14,550 bases of DNA. Source: Puia dinghuensis (lineage in GTDB: Bacteria > Bacteroidota > Bacteroidia > Chitinophagales > Chitinophagaceae). Of this stretch, positions 9,601 to 14,550 are shown piece by piece. Each line of letters starts with the position of its first letter. The first letter of the stretch is position 1. Location: contig JAMFRX010000099.1 of NCBI GenBank assembly GCA_026224995.1, forward strand, positions 1-14,550. The letters run 5' to 3'. A program made the translations under genes and the position numbers. Under the pieces are notes generated by a model. The model was not told the DNA's origin, made no database searches, and was given only the letters and a program-made list of their open reading frames with translations.

Positions 9601-10068
9601 GTCCGTTCCCTGCTCCACGACGCGCCCCTTGAGCGGCGGCGGGGGAAGCGGCGGCTCTTCGGCAACTGTCGGTGGAGGCAGGACCTTTTGCTTCAGGACG
9701 ATGACATTGGAGACGATACTATAGGTCAGGGGCTGGTCGCGCAAACATTGATCCAGCGCCTCCTGCAGAGAGGCATTCTTAAGGTCCAGGTTGAGTAAGT
9801 TAGTATTCCTCAGCCATTGGACATTGTAAAAAAAGGTAAAGCCGGTTTGCTTCGTGATCTTTTTGAAGACCTGTTCTATGGGCTCATTCTTCGCCTGAAG
9901 CGTTACTTTCTGCGAATATCCCGATGCACAGACCTGCAGAGATCCGGCGAGCATAAGGACGGCCATAAGCTTCATAATCAACAGCATTTTGGTTCGGGGA
10001 ACATGTGTCCCGGCAGCTTCGCGGATGGCCGCAAAAAGGCAGCCCTCCCTGAAAGCAGGAAATTTCAT
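6610..10068 (-). CDS. SusC/RagA-family TonB-dependent outer-membrane transporter with STN signalling domain
   Basis: TonB-driven outer-membrane import channel, 1152 residues. After a 27-residue leader extension typical of these proteins comes the signal peptide (MLLIMKLMAVLMLAGSLQVCAS), then an STN domain at about 53-128 (VTLQAKNEPIEQVFKKI, TGFTFFYN, LDLKNASLQEALDQCL). STN is the periplasmic module that contacts FecR in signal-transducing transporters and fits the sigma/FecR pair upstream. A Pro-rich linker (about 130-146) leads to a carboxypeptidase-D regulatory-like domain (about 147-217, LKGRVVEQGTDKPVEGASI), a TonB-box-like GEVVVTALG near 225-233, the plug (about 235-370) with the SusC hallmark ILKGAAGAALYGSRAANGVI, then the barrel, ending LGLNLKLTF with the terminal Phe of a beta-signal. 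First gene of the five-gene operon; its leader carries hairpins and a plus-strand terminator. Probably induced by the adjacent sigma factor (inference). Confidence 0.97.
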   Translation of the reverse strand: MKFPAFREGCLFAAIREAAGTHVPRTKMLLIMKLMAVLMLAGSLQVCASGYSQKVTLQAKNEPIEQVFKKITKQTGFTFFYNVQWLRNTNLLNLDLKNASLQEALDQCLRDQPLTYSIVSNVIVLKQKVLPPPTVAEEPPLPPPPLKGRVVEQGTDKPVEGASILIKGRKGGTSTDESGSFSLDLPAGSSLIVISSVGFVTLERRVSAEDRDLVITLVRAKKDMGEVVVTALGITRAARSLTYSTQKLNGDQINEARDASFTNTLSGKVAGLTIAPSANGPGGATRIILRGNRSIEGVNNALIVVDGVAIDNSTLLGQPTSDFGGQSGSDGAANINPDDIESINILKGAAGAALYGSRAANGVILITTKHGRNSKMVVNVNSGATLDRPMILPKLQNQYSQGSGGAFAALSPSSYGAKIAGQQVTDWTGKQTTLKAQPDNIKDFFRTGADLNNAISVSGGSDKAQTFLSYSNTYDNGIIPTNYLLRHNFNLRETVNISDRLSVDAKLTYIIQDIYNKPAVGGQGALIANLHRMPRTVRLSDVKNYKTVSTTGIETPLYWASGEATDMDPYWTLYRTHHNEDRSRLIGLVSAKYKFTDWLNLQFRYSSDSYNDFITQSFANNTLVFAPISGGFYSEETDFVAERNADFLLNGVNKIGSDWKVTYNLGGSVLSRQARHRVNSANGLGVPNYFDLSFGTNLVATTAQIRRELESLYGTATVSFRDYLYLDLTARNDWSSTLPEPYNYFYPSVGLTAVLSDMLRLPEWVSLGKLRGSYAKVGNDADPYLLSQTYSYAAGSFGGYIGSNPTKSIGDLKPELTQSVELGTEWRFWKDRLGFDLTYYHTNSKNQLLQVSSPPSSGYTAQYINAGSIRNSGIELMFSAKPVKTRDFEWDLGVNYALNKNKVVDLYPGVTLIYLGSSTVRTATPVVTVGGSYGDLYGYKWQRLNGQFVEDANGKPLSSAAIGKVGNFNPNFTLGLTNSFHYRNWSMSVLVDGRFGGIVTSGTAAQLAFYGNAGYTTANRGGNWLLPGVQANGAKNATPINAEQFWTTVSQGNYSWAEFFSYDATNVRVREATLGYEFKRLPALIKSAKLSFVGRNLFFLYMGKSKLDIPGVGRRKLDFDPEVTMGTSNYQGVEYDNLPSTRSLGLNLKLTF

Positions 10069-10069
10069 A

Positions 10070-10166
10070 ACTTCGAGTTGTTAAGGTTAAATAATAAGCA
10101 GTCTTGCGGATTGTCGGTTATCGACCTGACGTTATAGGAGTCTTGCCCCCGCAAGACTCTTTTTTT
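10070..10166 (+). ncRNA. Candidate antisense small RNA opposite the susC leader (5' end unknown)
   Basis: Inferred from the orphan plus-strand terminator at 10137-10166, which needs a plus-strand transcript. Such a transcript would be antisense to the susC leader and possibly to the susC start codon at 10068. Cis-antisense small RNAs placed between the regulator genes and susC and repressing susC have been described for Bacteroides polysaccharide loci (DonS type), which is the same position. I could not find a TAnnTTTG promoter upstream on the plus strand, so the left end given is arbitrary and could lie inside susC. A short GTCG-GTTAT-CGAC hairpin at 10113-10125 would be inside it. Confidence 0.3.
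10137..10166 (+). terminator. Intrinsic (rho-independent) terminator on the plus strand
   Basis: GGAGTCTTGC (10137-10146) pairs with GCAAGACTCT (10151-10160) around a CCCC tetraloop, giving ten pairs of which only the outermost is G-T, followed by a run of seven T ending at 10166. The T-run exists only on the plus strand; read on the minus strand the hairpin is followed by CCTATAAC, so it would not terminate fecR or susC transcription. No plus-strand protein gene ends here, which points to a plus-strand RNA starting over the susC leader or start codon. Confidence 0.75.
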
Positions 10167-10246
10167 ATTCAGGCCGGTCTCTTACTGATGATGTTGCTGT
10201 TCCGGCATAATACTCGTTTTAGTTGTTAATAGATAGGAGTCTCCGG

Positions 10247-10266
10247 CTGACCACCAAGGCGGTCAG
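10247..10266 (-). other. Hairpin after fecR (possible weak terminator or processing site)
   Basis: CTGACC (10247-10252) and GGTCAG (10261-10266) form a six-base stem with an eight-base loop, about 50 bases after the fecR stop on the minus strand. No T-run follows on the minus strand, so a classical terminator is unlikely; on the plus strand a run of seven T begins about ten bases later (10277-10283), too far for a good terminator. It may stabilise the fecR mRNA end. Confidence 0.3.
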
Positions 10267-10315
10267 TCTAAATGCATTTTTTTCCAGATAAGAGTTTGCT
10301 AATAGTAAAAGATTC

Positions 10316-11569
10316 CTATGGCAATACAACGATCTTCCTGCCATTGATCCTGAATCTGGCGCCACTGGATTCGAGGACTTGCAGGATCTCGCTAAGATGC
10401 GCCGACCGGGGCACTTCGCCAGTAAAACGGTCCGCGGCTATCTTACCTTCATAGCTAACATCGATATCGTACCACCGCGCCAACTGATGCATGATGCTTT
10501 CAATATCCGCGTAGGTAAAATGAAAATAGCCGTTCTTCCAGGCCACTACCTCTTCCACATCGACATTGGACACTTTAAAGCGCCCTTCGCCGCCGATACC
10601 CGCCTGTTGCCCCGGGCTGATGAGGACCTCGTTGCTACCCTTATGAAGCTTCACCGATCCCTCGAGCAGGGTCGTCCGGATCAGGGGGTCGTCAGGGTAT
10701 GCATCGATATTGAAATGCGTGCCCAGCACCTGCACTTCCATCTCGTTATAACCGACCACAAAAGGCATTGTCGGATTCTTAGCCACCTCGAAATAGGCTT
10801 CGCCGGTAATGGTGACCCTGCGCTTTGCGCCGGTAAAGAACGTAGGATAGGTAATGGAAGACTCCGCGTTCAGCCAGACATTGGTGCCGTCGGGCAGCGT
10901 GAGCTTGTATTGTCCGCCCCGGGGTACGCTCATCGTATTGTAGGCCGCTTTTCCCGTAGCCGCTTTTCCCTCTGCTGCGCCATCGGGCTGGTAGATCAGC
11001 TGTCCGTTGGCTAATTTGATCACTTTTACCTTTCCCTGCTGTGCTAACTGTCCGTTGGAAGCGCTGTCCAGCAGGATAGTAGCGCCGTTAGCGAGCGTGA
11101 GCACCGCCTTGTTGCCGCCTGGCGCCACGTCATTTTTGAATTCGCGCACTTGCGGGTCCTGTGTCGCGATCACCGGTGGGCGGTGCGTCGCATACCGCAA
11201 ATAAATGCCCAGCCCAATCGACAGCACCAGCGCCGCCGCTATGCCCGCCATTTGCCGCCGGCGCAGCGTCAAGACGGCTACCCGCCTTTGAGGCCTTCTG
11301 CCGGACTTCGTCTGGTCACCCGGCTGCCTGGTTTCCTCATTTGACCAATGAGGTTCTTCGCGCAGCTGCCTCCGGAGCCGCTCGAAGATGCGCTGCCCGG
11401 ACGCCTCTGTCGAATCGGGCCTGGCGCTGTCAACGTGCTGTGTTCCGTCCAGCCAGTCGTCGTACCAGCTGTGCAACTCTTCTTTTTCCGCTTCGGTGGC
11501 CTTTCCGTCCAGGTACCTCGCGGCCAGATCAATCAATTTTTCTTTATCCATGGAAAATTCGGTAGGCAT
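10316..11569 (-). CDS. FecR-family anti-sigma factor with DUF4974 C-terminal domain
   Basis: Inner-membrane sensor that holds the partner ECF sigma factor and receives the signal from the SusC STN domain. It has 417 residues from ATG at 11569. The cytoplasmic part begins MDKEKLIDLAARYLDGKATEAEKEELHSWYDDW, the family's sigma-binding helices (quoted only for its L-x-x-x-Y-L-x-G and E-x-x-x-L-x-x-W pattern). One membrane helix lies at about 107-124 (MAGIAAALVLSIGLGIYL) after an Arg-rich stretch. The periplasmic FecR domain spans about 213-310 (SVPRGGQYKLTLPDGTNVWL, RVTITGEAYFEV, VLGTHFNIDAY), and DUF4974 about 347-415 (YFHFTYADIESIMHQLARWY). The start is uncertain: the ATG at 11551 (residue 7) gives a more usual N-terminus and avoids a hairpin abutting the first ATG. 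A small Gly/Ala/Lys-rich insertion lies near 197-209. It is 91 bases downstream of the sigma gene. Confidence 0.95.
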   Translation of the reverse strand: MPTEFSMDKEKLIDLAARYLDGKATEAEKEELHSWYDDWLDGTQHVDSARPDSTEASGQRIFERLRRQLREEPHWSNEETRQPGDQTKSGRRPQRRVAVLTLRRRQMAGIAAALVLSIGLGIYLRYATHRPPVIATQDPQVREFKNDVAPGGNKAVLTLANGATILLDSASNGQLAQQGKVKVIKLANGQLIYQPDGAAEGKAATGKAAYNTMSVPRGGQYKLTLPDGTNVWLNAESSITYPTFFTGAKRRVTITGEAYFEVAKNPTMPFVVGYNEMEVQVLGTHFNIDAYPDDPLIRTTLLEGSVKLHKGSNEVLISPGQQAGIGGEGRFKVSNVDVEEVVAWKNGYFHFTYADIESIMHQLARWYDIDVSYEGKIAADRFTGEVPRSAHLSEILQVLESSGARFRINGRKIVVLP

Positions 11570-11590
11570 ACTCTATTATAAGTATAGAGT
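11570..11590 (-). promoter_or_regulatory. Hairpin abutting the first fecR start codon
   Basis: ACTCTAT (11570-11576) and ATAGAGT (11584-11590) form a seven-base AT-rich stem with a seven-base loop directly next to the ATG at 11567-11569. It could cover that start and favour the ATG at 11551, or act as an operator-like inverted repeat. Seen directly; the role is inference. Confidence 0.35.
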
Positions 11591-11622
11591 GTCTGAATAA
11601 GCATCTACCCTTAGTGTAGTAG

Positions 11623-11660
11623 AAAAAAACCGGTGCGCGTTTTTGCAATACGCTTACACC
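11623..11660 (-). terminator. Possible imperfect intrinsic terminator after the sigma gene
   Basis: Immediately after the sigma-factor stop, minus-strand GGTG...GCG pairs with CGC...CACC (11651-11660 with 11632-11639, with small bulges), followed by GG and a run of seven T (to 11623). The stem is broken, so termination may be partial; this would reduce fecR expression relative to the sigma gene or mark a separate fecR transcript. Confidence 0.4.
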
Positions 11661-12227
11661 TCAAAAAAACAAAAAATTCGTCAAGGAATCCCGGAACTTG
11701 CCCCGGATCACCTTGAGGGCCTTAGTCAGGTGGGCCTCAGCCGTCTTATTCGAGATCTTGAGCTCTCTGGCTACCTGGTCCAGGGGCTGATCTAATAATT
11801 TGTTGTGGAGGAAGACGAGGCGACATTTTTCAGGAAGCCGGGCGCTTAGTTTCTGGACGACCTCCAGAAACTGCTTATTGTCGAGGGAGAACTCTTCTCC
11901 TTCGCCTGCAGGTTCCTGTGGCAGGGCGGAGATGTCTATCTGCCGGTGTTTTTTTCGCCGGGCCAGGTTGCTGTAGATCGCATAGCGAACCATAGCTGCC
12001 AGGTACAAGGATAGTGACCGGATGTCCAGCGCAGCGCGCTTCTTCCAGAGTACGAGAAAGATCTCCTGGACGATCTCTTCGGCTATGTCGGCGGATCTAA
12101 GATGGGAGTAGGCCAGAAAATAGAGCTTATCCCAATAGCGATTGTATATCGCGGTAAAAGCGGATTCGTCCCCTTGACCAAGCCTGATCAAAAGTTCTTG
12201 CTCGTCATATATATCTTTTGCCGGCAC
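11661..12227 (-). CDS. ECF (sigma-70 family) RNA polymerase sigma factor, FecI-like
   Basis: Alternative sigma factor expected to transcribe the susC operon. Region 2 is clear (SAFTAIYNRYWDKLYFLAY, then ADIAEEIVQEIFLVLWKKR), a linker follows, and region 4 is a helix-turn-helix (LPEKCRLVFLHNKL, LDQVARELKISNKTAEAHL, TKALKVIRGKF). The reading frame is open up to 12280 but has no ATG near its front; the first possible start is TTG at 12266. I chose GTG at 12227, giving 188 residues and placing the start about ten residues before the conserved E-L-L-I-R-L-x-x-G-D-E-S-A-F, as is usual, and because a promoter box overlaps the TTG. ATA at 12212 is a further option. The C-terminus (NFLFF) is coded by a T6-G-T7 tract, a place to check for sequencing or slippage errors. 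fecR follows 91 bases downstream. Divergent from the permease gene. Confidence 0.93.
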   Translation of the reverse strand: MPAKDIYDEQELLIRLGQGDESAFTAIYNRYWDKLYFLAYSHLRSADIAEEIVQEIFLVLWKKRAALDIRSLSLYLAAMVRYAIYSNLARRKKHRQIDISALPQEPAGEGEEFSLDNKQFLEVVQKLSARLPEKCRLVFLHNKLLDQPLDQVARELKISNKTAEAHLTKALKVIRGKFRDSLTNFLFF

Positions 12228-12263
12228 GGGGAGGAGACTTGCAGTTAAGTTTGGTTGTTTAAC

Positions 12264-12271
12264 CAAATATA
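12264..12271 (-). promoter_or_regulatory. Bacteroidota -7 promoter box for the sigma/FecR genes
   Basis: The minus strand reads TATATTTG here, a perfect match to the TAnnTTTG box used by the primary sigma factor of Bacteroidota. No TTTG-like -33 box was found at normal spacing, so strength is uncertain. Transcription would start near 12257, giving about 30 bases of leader before GTG at 12227. Confidence 0.45.
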
Positions 12272-12465
12272 AGAAAACTTACCTTCATTAATTATGTAAG
12301 CGAAAGACAACAGCTGCTTTAGTCGCGATATCGCACGACCGGTGTATCGAAACCGGACAAGTGGCCGGCGAATTTGGCCGTAAGGTTTTGACCTGTAGCC
12401 GGTTGTCTGGCTGGCATCATATTTGGCCCGCTTAGCAGGCCATTAAAAAGGCCAATTATCAACCC
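12267..12465. promoter_or_regulatory. Divergent intergenic region between sigma factor and permease genes
   Basis: About 200 bases without a convincing gene. It holds the -7 box above, a ten-base perfect palindrome GCGATATCGC (12325-12334), an inverted repeat CCGGT/ACCGG (12339-12343 and 12352-12356), and TTGGCC (12423-12428) opposite GGCCAA (12450-12455), which could fold in the permease leader. CATATTTG at 12418-12425 matches seven of eight positions of the TAnnTTTG box for the plus-strand permease, but no -33 box is well spaced. A nine-codon ATG reading frame on the minus strand (12259-12288) overlaps the TTG and is probably meaningless. Confidence 0.45.
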
Positions 12466-14550
12466 ATGATCAGGAACTATTTGAAGATCGCCTGGCGAAA
12501 TCTGATGAAGAGCAAGTCGTTCTCCGCAATCAATATCTTCGGGATCACCACCGGCATTACGGTATGCGGAATGATCTTCCTGTTTGTCATGAACGAGTTC
12601 AGCATGGATGATTTTCATGTGAACGGGAAGCAGATCTACCGCATCATGCGCAGCTTCGATCCATCGAAGCCCGCGGCGCCCTATCTTTCCGGGCCCTATA
12701 AGAAGGCGCTGCTCAACGATTTCCGTGGCCAGATAAAAGATGTGGTCCGGGTCATGCCCTCCAATGATCTGTTCACGGTGGATAACCGTGGCTTTAACGA
12801 GAAGAAGGTCTATTTCGTGGACAACAATTTTTTTACCCTGTTCTCCTTTCCGTTGGTAAAAGGCGATCCTACCACGGCGCTCAAGGATATCAACAGCGTC
12901 GTGCTCACCGAAACGACCGCCCGAAAGTATTTTGGCAATCAGGATCCCATGGGTAAATGGCTGGAGATGGATAAGCAGCGCAGGCTTCAGGTCACCGGTG
13001 TCGCCAGGGATGTGCCAGCCAATAGTCATCTGAGCTTTGATGTCGTGACGCCGATCGCCGTATATGAGAGCATGCCTTTTTTCCAGGGCTGGCTGAACAA
13101 CAACCATTTCGAATATGCGCTGCTCGATGAGCATGTGTCGCCGCAGCAGGTGGAGAAGGCTTTTCCGGCCTTTATGCAGAAATACACGAGCGATGTCGCG
13201 CGGAAGACGGGGTATCTTTTTAACCTTTCGCTGCGGCCATTACGGGATATCTATTTTGAAGATGCCTCCGCCTTCGACAATGTGAGGCATGGGGATAAGA
13301 AAGTGGTGCTGGTCTTTCTGAGCATCGCCGTGCTTATCCTGCTGATCGCTTGTATCAACTTCATGAACCTGTCCACGATCCGTGCGGCAGAGCGCAGCAA
13401 GGAGGTGGGCTTGCGGAAGGTTATGGGCGCCCTTCGCCAGACCCTGACAGCGCAGTTCCTGGGCGAATCGATCCTATTGACGCTGATCTCCTGTGCCCTT
13501 AGCCTGGGGCTGCTGCAGCTGCTGATGCCGCTGTACAGCGACTTCCTGGGCTATACTCTACGCGTACCCTATGGTTCCTGGTGGCTATATGCCTTCCTGG
13601 GAGGTATCATCCTCGTGGTAGGGCTGCTGGCCGGGAGCTATCCCGCGCTTATCCTCTCCAGCTTTACGCCGATCGAAGCGTTGAAAGGCAAGCTGAAACG
13701 CGGCAAGGGCGGTGCGCTTTTCCGTCAGGTGCTCGTCGTGGTGCAGTTCAGCATCTCTGTGTTCCTGATCACGGGGACTATCATTATCAACAAACAAATG
13801 CATTTTGTGAAGCAGGCTTCGTTAGGGTATGACCAGGAGCAGGCGTTGATCATTCCGGTGGACAATGACGATATCGGTTCCCATCTGCGCCAATTCAAAC
13901 AGGATTTGCAGGACGGCGCCGGGGTGGCGAGCGTTTCGCTGATGTCGGGCGAGCCCGGCGGCTTTTTCGACGATCATAATTTCGAGGTCGAGGGCCAGGG
14001 AGAGAAAATCTGGAGGTCCCGAACCGAGTTCACGGATTTTGAATATGCCAGGACGCTGGGGTTGAAGATCATTGCCGGCCGGGATTTTTCCGCACAGTAT
14101 CCCACCGACAGTACCCTGGCCGTACTGATCAACCGCAAGGCGGCCGTCGATCTCGGCTTTACGCCGCAGCAGGCCGTGGGCAAATGGATCCGCAATACGT
14201 CGCGGGATAGCCTGCGGCGCCGGGTGGTCGGCGTGGTGGAGAATTTCAATTTCACCTCCTTGAAAGAGAATATCGAGCCCCTGGTTATTTCTTCCAGTGA
14301 AGACTACCGCGTGGTCGTCGTCCGGCTCAAGGCTGGGAATCTCCCGCACAGCATCGAGCAGGTGAAAAAAGCCTATGCGGCGGTGGCGCCTTCTTATCCC
14401 TTCGACTATACCTTTCTCGACCAGAAGTTTGAGGCGTTGTATACGCGGGATATCCGGCAGCAAAAGCTGCTGAGCGTGTTTTCGGGGCTGGCGATCATCA
14501 TCGCCTGTCTGGGGCTTTTTGGCCTGGCCTCCTTTACGGCCGCCAAACGG
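12466..14550 (+). CDS. ABC transporter permease, MacB/FtsX family (partial, C-terminus outside window)
   Basis: Inner-membrane permease of the type that works with a LolD/MacB-like ATPase to move lipids, peptides or lipoproteins or to drive periplasmic work. From ATG at 12466, 695 codons are open to the edge; relatives have about 790-800 residues, so the last two helices and stop are missing. It begins MIRNYLKIAWRNLMKSKSFS, the family's amphipathic start, with helix 1 at about 22-43 (INIFGITTGITVCGMIFLFV). A large periplasmic MacB-PCD domain follows to about 275, then helices at about 279-300, 332-360, 371-396, 418-443 and 671-690. The conserved cytoplasmic loop ERSKEVGLRKVMGA is at about 308-321, and a second periplasmic domain spans about 445-670. 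No ATPase gene is in the window; in Bacteroidota these permeases often stand alone. It is divergent from the sigma gene and probably unrelated to the sus locus. Confidence 0.95.
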   Translation, partial: MIRNYLKIAWRNLMKSKSFSAINIFGITTGITVCGMIFLFVMNEFSMDDFHVNGKQIYRIMRSFDPSKPAAPYLSGPYKKALLNDFRGQIKDVVRVMPSNDLFTVDNRGFNEKKVYFVDNNFFTLFSFPLVKGDPTTALKDINSVVLTETTARKYFGNQDPMGKWLEMDKQRRLQVTGVARDVPANSHLSFDVVTPIAVYESMPFFQGWLNNNHFEYALLDEHVSPQQVEKAFPAFMQKYTSDVARKTGYLFNLSLRPLRDIYFEDASAFDNVRHGDKKVVLVFLSIAVLILLIACINFMNLSTIRAAERSKEVGLRKVMGALRQTLTAQFLGESILLTLISCALSLGLLQLLMPLYSDFLGYTLRVPYGSWWLYAFLGGIILVVGLLAGSYPALILSSFTPIEALKGKLKRGKGGALFRQVLVVVQFSISVFLITGTIIINKQMHFVKQASLGYDQEQALIIPVDNDDIGSHLRQFKQDLQDGAGVASVSLMSGEPGGFFDDHNFEVEGQGEKIWRSRTEFTDFEYARTLGLKIIAGRDFSAQYPTDSTLAVLINRKAAVDLGFTPQQAVGKWIRNTSRDSLRRRVVGVVENFNFTSLKENIEPLVISSSEDYRVVVVRLKAGNLPHSIEQVKKAYAAVAPSYPFDYTFLDQKFEALYTRDIRQQKLLSVFSGLAIIIACLGLFGLASFTAAKR

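Larger units (their letters stand above)
10069..10315. promoter_or_regulatory. Leader/intergenic region between fecR and susC
   Basis: These 247 bases separate the fecR stop codon from the susC start and should contain the promoter used by the cognate ECF sigma factor, though I cannot point to its boxes; no TAnnTTTG housekeeping -7 box was found on the minus strand here. The region holds a strong plus-strand terminator (10137-10166), a second hairpin at 10247-10266, a 10-base direct repeat ATAGGAGTCT at 10134 and 10233, and an 8-base repeat AGTCTTGC at 10100 and 10139. No convincing open reading frame lies in it. Confidence 0.5.

Noticed and set aside
10277..10283. T-run after the 10247-10266 hairpin as a second plus-strand terminator
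   Set aside because: About ten bases separate the stem from the T-run, too far for an intrinsic terminator.
12259..12288. Nine-codon upstream reading frame overlapping the TTG of the sigma gene
   Set aside because: Too short to judge, and it lies upstream of the likely transcription start, so it would not be in the mRNA.
12319..13134. Minus-strand reading frame of 271 codons across the permease start
   Set aside because: The plus strand is a clear FtsX permease through this stretch, and the minus-strand product lacks recognisable domains.
13822..14463. Minus-strand reading frame of 213 codons near the right edge
   Set aside because: Shadow of the permease periplasmic domain; composition rich in Arg, His and Pro is typical of antisense translations.
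1..14550. CRISPR array, tRNA, insertion sequence or integrase
   Set aside because: No regularly spaced repeats, tRNA-like cloverleaf sequence, transposase motifs or terminal inverted repeats were seen in reading the window by eye.

Overview
The window looks like part of a chromosome from a GC-rich member of the Bacteroidota, most likely family Chitinophagaceae. The signs are a SusC/SusD pair, a FecI-type sigma factor with a DUF4974-type FecR, a SusC with an N-terminal STN domain, a FtsX-type permease of the kind common in this phylum, and start regions without Shine-Dalgarno sequences but rich in A and T. The family assignment is inference from gene style, not from a marker gene.

Layout. Positions 1-12266 hold one carbohydrate-uptake type locus read on the minus strand: ECF sigma factor (11661-12227, possibly to 12266), FecR anti-sigma factor (10316-11569), a 247-base leader region (10069-10315), SusC with STN domain (6610-10068), SusD lipoprotein (5001-6596), two large secreted proteins of no recognised family (2288-4975 and 415-2277), and the first 130 codons of a DUF4838/GH20b-like glycoside-hydrolase-type protein (1-392, running off the left edge). 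The five genes from susC onward are separated by only 13, 25, 10 and 22 bases and must form an operon. On the plus strand, divergent from the sigma gene across a roughly 200-base intergenic region, a MacB/FtsX-family ABC transporter permease starts at 12466 and runs off the right edge after 695 codons.

How it probably works: ligand binding by the SusC/SusD outer-membrane complex is passed through the periplasmic STN domain of SusC to FecR in the inner membrane, which frees the sigma factor to transcribe the susC operon. The two unrecognised secreted proteins and the DUF4838-type protein would then bind or process the imported glycan. The substrate cannot be told from the sequence.

The points most worth a second look are: (1) a textbook intrinsic terminator on the PLUS strand at 10137-10166, just upstream of susC and opposite to every annotated gene there, which suggests an antisense small RNA over the susC start; (2) an 8-base repeat in that region that allows two mutually exclusive hairpins; (3) a perfect Bacteroidota -7 promoter box (TAnnTTTG) lying on top of the apparent TTG start of the sigma gene, which argues for a start further downstream; (4) two large, apparently family-less secreted proteins in the operon, both with probable galactose-mutarotase-like C-terminal domains. 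No tRNA, rRNA, CRISPR array, insertion sequence or phage gene was seen.
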